From Alternaria dauci (taxonomy: Eukaryota > Ascomycota > Dothideomycetes > Pleosporales > Pleosporaceae): a stretch of 64,000 bases of DNA. The notes beneath the pieces were generated by a model that ran no database searches, was not told the origin of the DNA, and worked only from the letters and a program-made list of their open reading frames with translations. The stretch spans positions 248,001 to 312,000 of the forward strand of contig NC_091272.1 of assembly GCF_042100115.1 (NCBI RefSeq). Reading direction: 5' to 3'. Of this stretch, positions 57,668 through 64,000 are shown in pieces (positions within the stretch are counted from its first letter, which is position 1; each line of letters opens with the position of its first letter). The position numbers and the translations under genes were made by a program.

Positions 57668-58685
57668 CTAATAATCATAAAATCCCTTCCCACTCTTCTT
57701 TCCCAGCCAGCCAGCATCCACCATCTTCTTCAACAGCACCGCAGGCCTATACTTGGAGTCCCCCGTATCATGGTACAACACCTGCATGATCGCCAAACAC
57801 GTGTCGATACCGATGAAATCTGCTAATTGCAGCGGGCCCATGGGTACATTCGTGCCGTTCTTCATAATACTGTCAATATCCTCCTTGGCACCCACGCCAG
57901 TCTCCAAGCAGATGACGGCCTCGTTGATGTACGGCATGAGAATGCGGTTCGCGAGGAAACCCGGGCTATCGGCGGACCTGGAAGCAATCTTGCCCATCTT
58001 CTCGCAAAAGGCGATTGCGGTCTCGACGGTGGCCTCTGAGGTCTGGAGGCCGGTGATGATTTCTACGCCTTTTTGGATGGGCACGGGGTTCATAAAGTGT
58101 GTGCTGATGACACGCGACGAGGCCGAGAGGTCGGTTGGGTCGGTGGTGGTGCTCGCTGCGATCTTGGTGATTGAGATGGAAGAGGTGTTGGTGGCTAGGA
58201 TAGCGTGCGACGGACAGATTTGTGCGAGTTGCGAGAAGATCTTGTGTTTGAGGTCTGGGATCTCTGGTACGGCCTCGATTACGAAGTCGACGTCTGAGAG
58301 GTCGTCGAGTGATGTGCTGGACGTCAATCGCTCTCTTGTTGCGACGGCGTCATCTTTGGAGATTCTGCCCTTTCCGACGTCCTTTTCGAGAAGCTTGTCG
58401 GCGAACTTTAGGCCCTTGTCGATTGATGCTTGGGAGTTGTCAATCAACCGGACTGGTACTGAGGCTTTCTGTGCTGCTACGAGAGCTATTCCGAGGCCCT
58501 GAAAACGTCAGTCCCAAAGGCTTGCCTGTGTGATCGAGTCGGCCGTTGCACACCATTTGACCTGCTCCAATGACACCCAGCTTCTTGACCTCAGCAGCAG
58601 CCCCCACAGAGGGAGTGGAGCTGAAGGCACGGCATTGCTGCCTCACTGCGCATCGTGCGACTTGTCTGGAGGCCACGGAGAACAT
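57668..58685 (-). CDS. 3-hydroxyacyl/3-hydroxybutyryl-CoA dehydrogenase, mitochondrial
   Basis: NAD-dependent oxidation of 3-hydroxyacyl-CoA to 3-ketoacyl-CoA in mitochondrial beta-oxidation or butyrate metabolism. Two exons (58685-58554, 58498-57668) encode 320 residues. The N-terminus [20 protein letters not shown] is a mitochondrial presequence; an in-frame ATG at 58748 would add 21 residues. The Rossmann motif GAGQMG (residues 40-45) is formed across the intron. Family blocks follow: [41 protein letters not shown] (with the catalytic His), [20 protein letters not shown], and [20 protein letters not shown]. The C-terminus is [11 protein letters not shown], the usual end of the family. It shares a short divergent promoter with TOF1. 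Confidence 0.95.
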
Positions 58686-58952
58686 GTTGCGTGTATGCTC
58701 GAGAGGCTGCAAGCAAATTGTGAGAGTTGCACGCTGCACGCACAACATGTGACAAGGAACTTCCTTCCCCAGGCCGATGAGAGCCGCTGCGGGCTAGCCG
58801 AGGCATGACGTTGACTGGCGGCGGGAAGGCGCAAGGATCAGCCCTGGCTTGGCGGATTTGCGCGGTTTGTCCCGCATGTGCCACTTTACGCGTCGACGCG
58901 TCTTTTGGATTATCGCGACACGGAGCGGGCAGTCGGAGCATCAACCACAACA
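58686..58952. promoter_or_regulatory. Bidirectional promoter between dehydrogenase and TOF1
   Basis: Only 267 nt separate the two start codons, so both promoters and 5' leaders must lie here. It contains two ACGCGTCGACGCGT-like elements (near 58887), a palindromic stretch holding the ACGCG(T) core bound by MBF/MCB-type G1/S factors in yeasts. That would fit regulation of a replication-fork gene (inference). Confidence 0.55.
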
Positions 58953-61900
58953 ATGCCTCAGACAACCCTGGACGATTGGGCGCAGGATACTGTGAACCCA
59001 GAAGTGCGCGCTCACGTCTCCAGTCTAATTTCCGCTGTACGTATTCTGCCTCTCCAACGCAATCGTCACTGACATATGCGCAAAGCTCGGTGGAATTGGC
59101 GACGATGGCACGTATGCACTTGGACATGACGCCCTGCTGTGTCTCAAGGACCTGCGGAAATGGCTAAAGTTCGCCGACGGGCAGTACAATCGACGTGATG
59201 TTGCACGATGCATGGCCGAGGCAAACCTCGTAAAGGGCGACTTACTAGAGATACTTGCCAAGATATCACCAACGGTAACGGAAAGCGCCTGGAAACACAA
59301 GATTGCAGTTGCGACATGTATGGAAATATGGTTGAAATACTTGTATTGTACTGATCAGCATAGTGGAACTCCTCGTCCCTTTGACATGGCCCAACGAAAT
59401 CGATCCAACCGAAGCGACCGTAAACCACCACCGTCATGGCCCCTACATTGGGCTCGCCCAGATTGGATACAAGCGTGCTATCCTGCAATTCGACCGAGAC
59501 AGAATACTCCAGACTGCCGTCAAGACTGCGCTTCCGTCAATGGCAGTGCCCCTCCGCGAACGAACACCACGAGACGAAGGCATCATCCGGATCGCGCTGT
59601 ACTTTATACGCAATATTGCCATGCTTGCACCACCCAGCGATGCACACATGGACACTGACGAAGCCGAAGTCTCTCGATCTGCGACGATTGATACTTTCCA
59701 TGAACAGGACATATTCCAGGTCATTCTGAGCATTGCGTCAAGCATAGGGGAGGACTTTGTCACGCAAGATGTCGTCATCCTCGAAATCTTGTTCTTCCTC
59801 CTCAAGGGTATCGATGCTGAGAAACTTTTCATGGAAGACAAGAAGCTCAACGCCAAAAACACAGACGAGCTCAAGGAGTTGATGCAAAAAGAAAAGGCCA
59901 TGCTCGCAGGCTACGCTCGACATGCACCAACCCGGCACAACCGATTCGGAACAATGATATGGATGAAGCGGGATGACGAAAAGGTCACGACTATATCTGG
60001 GCAGGATGTGCTAGGAAAGGCGCAGGCTAGCATGGACAAGATGGATGCTACAAAAAAGTGGAACAAGCCCCGGCAAGGGAGGCGGAAGCAGGACGGTAGC
60101 GAGGAGAGGGAGGAATTCGACTTGCCGGTATCGCTGACGTCCTCTGCACGGAAACATATCAAGGCCTTTGTTGAAGAGTTCCTCGACTCGTCATTCAACC
60201 CTCTATTCCTGCATTTACGGAAAGCGATCGAACGCGAGACGGAACGTGTGGAAACACGGCATTCTAGACAGTACTTCTACCTCGTATCGTGGTTCCTGAG
60301 AGCAGAGTGTGCACGGCGACGAACAATGAAGGAGAGGGCCGCGGACCCTAAGAGCCCAGAAGTTCTGTCCGCCGAGGATGAGAGCTACGGACTAGTAGCC
60401 GAGGTCATGAACCAGGAGACGTTCATTCTACTCAACCGCTTCATGCAAAAGAGTCAGGACGAAAAGGCATGGCGAGACCTGAATGCCGGACTGAAGTGCT
60501 TTACCCAGATCCTGCTCACCGTGCACGAAATGTCCGAGTCGGCACTTGAAGAGGACCAAGAGATTGCTGAGAACATCCAGAACCGTATCTTCTACGAAGA
60601 GTCAACACATGATAGGATAGTCATGATTCTGAGGTCATACAAGGACCAAGGCTTTGGCTATCTCGATGCAGTCACTGAGCTTTCCCATGTCTTTTTGCGC
60701 ATGCTCGAGCGCTATTCGAAGCAGAATGTTGACATGCAGATCCGCTCGAAGCGACGAGCTCGAAAGATTAAGAAAAAGAAGGCTGAAAAGCAGGGCGAAG
60801 ATGGAGTGGAAGAAGGCAACGCTTCCGAGACTGAAGACCTTCAACAAGCACAAAAGACGGTTTCGGAACGCAAGTTCGATTTCACAAGATTCGCTGCGAA
60901 GTTTGTCAACCAAGCCAGTGTCAACACTTTCGTGGCATTTACCAAGTACTACAGCGATCTTGATACCGAACAGCTGAAGCGCGCGCATCGCTTCTTCCAC
61001 CGCGTCGCTTTCAAGATGGAGCTTGGTGTTCTACTGTGCCGGGTGGACATCCTGCAGCTGTTCAACAAGATGATGAAGGGGCCAGGCGGCCTGGACCCGG
61101 AGTCTCCTGTATACAGGGAATGGGATGACTTTGTCAAACACTTCTTTCGACAGGTCGTAAAGAGAGTACAGGAAAGACCAGAGCTGGTCGTAGAGATGCT
61201 GTTCAGCAAGATCCCTGCAACCATCTTCTTCCTTGAACATGGGTTTGACAAGGAGATACACACCCGAGCGCCGCGAGCGCCAGCAGAGCTGGAAGTCAAA
61301 CCTGGCATGGAGCTGCCAGATCAGATTGGTGTTGCTGTTGGTGTTCTTGTTAACCAGTCAAAGTCGGACCACCTCCGTTGGGTACGAGACGTACTCACAT
61401 CAGCAGCTGAAGAGCGCAAGGCGTGGGAAGAGGCAGCCGAAGCACAAAAGGCTTTAGTGGCGGACGTAGAAGAGCGTCCAGAGGGTGAAGCAGCAGCCGA
61501 TACCGATGCCGAAGCATCGAAGCCGCCATCAATTTGTAAATCCTACTCTGTTGGTACAAGGAAGTCTGCTAACAGAGCCTAGTCATCAAGCACGACACCG
61601 AAGAGCGCCGCATAGCCATGTTCAAAGATAACAAACTACGACTATTTATGAACTTGGTCGGCTTCGAGAGACTAGGAGAACATCATGACCCAGACGCTGC
61701 ATGGATCATTCCTTCATCTCTCACGTCAACACAACTACAAGAAGCCATCGATCTCATCCGCAAGTTCGAGTTCGACCCGCCAACATACGAGGACGGTAAA
61801 GCACCAGAAGACTTGCTTCGCAGCAAAGCAGCAGCAGCTCGTCGGTCTACCCGCCGCGCTGAATTCGACGACGACTCCGATGGCATAGATCGGGATCTGG

Positions 61901-62652
61901 AAGAAGGAGAAGAAGATCACGGAGAATACGCCAAAGGCGGACCCACTACACGCGACGCAGACACAGACATCCCTCGCAAAACCCTAAAGCGACGACGCCG
62001 GCAAAAGACTCCCGTCGAGCTCGACGAAGAAGAACAAGACCGCCGAGCCGCGGCGCGCCGCAAAAAGGAAATTGAGAAACGGGCTAAAGCATTGAGTAAA
62101 ATGTATGTCCATGACTCTGACGACGAGGACTGGGATGCTGAAAAGGACGCGGCGTTCTTTGCAAAAGAGGAAGCGATACGCGAGGAGAATATGAAAATGT
62201 TTAAAAAGTCTTTGGTGCTGGGGACTGTGGAGCCAGCTGCTGTTGGTGGAGGGGGCAAGAAGAGGAAGGCTGATGTGGCGGTGAAGAAGAGTAAGAGGAG
62301 TAAGAAGAAGAAGGCGCTGTTTGAGCATAGTGATGGTGATGGTGATGATGGTGATGGTGATGAGGATATGGAGGATGCGGAGAGTAGTCGAGCTGTGTCT
62401 GTGACGGAGGATAATGATGATGACGCAGAGGAAACGACGGATACGCCGCTGTCGAGTCAGAATGCGAATGCTACGATGGCAGGGAGCGACGCGGATACGC
62501 CGAGGAAACTGGCGAGTAGCTCGACGAAGGTTGCGGATACGGTGATGGCGGAGGCAGATACGGATGAGGAGGAAGACGATGTACCTGTAGCGCGAAGAGC
62601 AGCGCCACGGAATACGAGGGCAGGGTTTGTTATTGATAGTGACTCGGAGTGA
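58953..62652 (+). CDS. TOF1: Tof1/Swi1/Timeless replication-fork protection protein
   Basis: Component of the fork protection complex with Csm3/Swi3. It stabilises stalled forks, supports the checkpoint and recruits Top1. Four exons (58953-59036, 59086-59317, 59364-61535, 61583-62652) encode 1185 residues, close to budding yeast Tof1 (1238). The Timeless N-terminal domain runs from ALLCLKDLRKWLKFADGQYN and ELLVPLTWPNEIDPTEATVN to IIRIALYFIRNIAMLAP and VVILEILFFLLKGIDAEKLF. The helical-repeat body includes FYLVSWFLRAECARRRTMKE and FTRFAAKFVNQASVNTFVAF. The exon 3/4 junction restores SIFIKHDTEERRIAMFKDNK, followed by LRLFMNLVGFERLG. The C-terminus is highly charged with NLS-like KKSKRSKKKK and acidic runs. 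Divergent from the dehydrogenase. Confidence 0.94.
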
Positions 62653-62925
62653 TATGGTATACAGGAAAAGGGGGGGTTCATGGTATGATCTGGAATGTTG
62701 GGGTCGCATAGCGTGGTTGTTTCGTGTTTGCTTTACTGTAGAGTCTGAATACCCATTATCTTTGTTGGTGACAATGTCATCCCCGTCCTGCCCCATCTTG
62801 ACTTTTCAAGTCCCTGCTGCAGGCAAGAAGCAGATGACTTTTGTTCAGAAGAATGTCCGCATTCCTGCCTCAACCTCGGTGTATGTCTTATATGTAGTCT
62901 GCAAAAGGACATTGCGCACCTATCC
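62653..62925. other. Convergent intergenic region
   Basis: 3' ends of TOF1 (+) and the unknown gene (-); no gene. Confidence 0.5.
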
Positions 62926-64000
62926 TTATCCGTCATCGTCATCATCCGCAGCAAACCCCACCAGAGCACTCCTCAACCGAACCTCTCTCACCACACCATC
63001 AGCCTCCCATGTAGCCTTACACTCATACCGTCCTTCGAGTCTAACCCAGATATCCCTCAGAAAGAACCTTGCTAGCGACCTACTCTGGTACAGCACAAAT
63101 TTCTCATCCGTGGGGTCAATAGCATCCTCATCATCTCCCTCCCCCTCCTCCTCCTCCTCCTCCTCCTCCCCTTTCGATCCCTGCATCATCTGCCTAGGCA
63201 GAAACGGTGAATTAGCCAAGAGCAACTTCCGAGTCGAGTATTTCGACGGCACAACAGGTAGGGGCCCCACATGTGACGACATTGCCGGGAGTGACAGCGT
63301 GTTGAGAAGAGGAAAGGGCGTGTTGCTGGGAATAAAACTATCCCAGATTGGTACTCCGTGTTGAATAGGACTAAATCCTGCAACGGGTGACGCATAGGTT
63401 TCGTGCCAGAGGCCGGTGGCGCTGAAGGATGCGCGGACGTATAAGGTCCAGGATAGTGAGAAGCCTTGGTTACGATAGGAGCCGGCCTGGTTGTTCTCTC
63501 GTTAGTTTGCTCGGTACTTGTAGGAAGCGTGGAAGAGGGCTTACGATAATCTTATTCCCCATCCTTCTAATCACGAGAATGTTCCCAGCAGCGCTCCTTT
63601 CAACCTCCCTTCGATACACAAACTCCTCGACCCGCGGATCGAGAAAAGCTTCTAAACACTCTCGACTCGTGTGACTAAGTATCGTCGCAACTGCGCTACA
63701 CAGACGTGGATACGCAGCTCCAACCAACGGATCCTCAGTGTTAAAATACCGCTCGAGATTAATGACATGCGGAACGCGGGCGGAACTCCCAGCCTGGTTA
63801 TGGTGAAAGTATCGAGATCCAGACAGGAAATTGGAAGTCATGACAGTGTCGTGGAGATCCCCGGCGGGGTCTGAGTAGTACGTGTTGCCCAGTTCGTCCA
63901 GCTTGTCTCTCAGCTCTTCTTCGTCGCGTAGACGGGCTTCCGTGACGAGTTTTGTGGAGGAGGAGGGCAGGAAAGATGTAATAGTGCTGGTGAAGCGGGA
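62926..64000 (-). CDS. 3' part of a gene of unknown function (5' end outside window)
   Basis: Two exons are visible: 64000-63545, open to the window edge, and 63486-62926. The intron (58 nt, donor GTAAGC, acceptor ACCAG) joins MGNKII to AGSYRNQGFSLSWTLYVRAS. The 338 visible residues include TEARLRDEEELRDKLDELGN, PHVINLERYFNTEDPLVGAA, ECLEAFLDPRVEEFVYRREV and ETYASPVAGFSPIQHGVPIW. An acidic run of eight Glu codons (CTC microsatellite on the plus strand near 63140-63170) precedes DEKFVLYQSRSLARFFLRDI. It looks like a conserved globular protein, but no family is recognised. The end is poly-Asp (DDDDDG). It converges with TOF1. Confidence 0.75.
63141..63171. repeat. CTC trinucleotide repeat
   Basis: Repeated CTC/TCC triplets on the plus strand encode a Glu run on the minus-strand gene; such coding repeats can vary in length between isolates. 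Confidence 0.8.

Noticed and set aside
61984..62796. 270-residue minus-strand frame
   Set aside because: Antisense to the charged TOF1 C-terminus; Ile/Arg/His-rich composition from repeat codons.
1..64000. tRNA, rRNA and CRISPR
   Set aside because: No B-box-like GGTTCGAATCC with a fitting acceptor stem was noticed, and no rRNA core sequence or spaced direct-repeat array; a tRNA scan would settle the tRNA point.

Overview
The window is a stretch of nuclear chromosome from a filamentous ascomycete. Genes are dense, lie on both strands, and carry short introns (about 46-170 nt, mostly 48-90) with GTRNGT-type donors, CTAAC/CTGAC-type branch sites and YAG acceptors. Seipin, Pex14, Tof1, Gdt1, Tfb2, rhamnogalacturonan acetylesterase, DUF6594 and fungal-type C2H2 and Zn2Cys6 regulators point to the Pezizomycotina. 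The style (Pleosporales-type C2H2 zinc fingers, small cysteine-rich secreted proteins) suggests a Dothideomycete of the Pleosporales; that placement is inference. No tRNA, rRNA, intact transposon or CRISPR was seen. All exon coordinates were derived by hand from reading frames and splice signals, and each spliced model closes in frame.

Layout. 1-1190: no gene. 1.2-5.4 kb: secreted Thr-rich PAN-like protein, TFIIH subunit Tfb2 (-), PaaI-type thioesterase with a 13-nt exon. 5.7-8.0 kb: conserved unknown protein (-). 9.8-14.1 kb: rhamnogalacturonan acetylesterase, short-chain dehydrogenase (-) and a Zn2Cys6 regulator facing it. 14.2-19.0 kb: two C2H2 zinc-finger genes (-), one fused to two retropepsin-like domains, then a DUF6594 membrane protein. 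19.1-25.8 kb: pantothenate kinase (-), zinc-ribbon-like protein, TRF/telobox protein (-). 26.5-32.1 kb: Gdt1-like transporter, Pch1-like cyclin, HSL-family esterase. 32.6-34.6 kb: a pair of small cysteine-rich secreted protein genes; the first has a duplicated signal-peptide exon and the second has lost its start codon. 34.8-45.0 kb: seipin, an acidic unknown protein and a 1000-residue mitochondrial-type protein (all -). 45.3-53.1 kb: PARP-type zinc-finger protein, an unknown protein (-), CHZ-domain histone chaperone (-), Pex14 (-). 54.1-57.2 kb: two unknown proteins. 57.7-62.7 kb: 3-hydroxyacyl-CoA dehydrogenase (-) and Tof1/Swi1 from a shared 267-nt promoter. 62.9-64.0 kb: 3' part of an unknown gene (-) running off the window.

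Most genes are single-copy housekeeping functions: transcription, telomere and replication-fork maintenance, chromatin, CoA synthesis, lipid droplets, peroxisomes, ion homeostasis. The accessory parts are 9.7-18 kb (plant cell-wall enzyme, regulators, retropepsin/zinc-finger fusion) and 32.4-34.6 kb (secreted protein pair). The most unusual signals are the 96-nt in-frame duplication of a signal-peptide exon at 32604-32793 and the tandem retropepsin-C2H2 fusion at 15686-17920.
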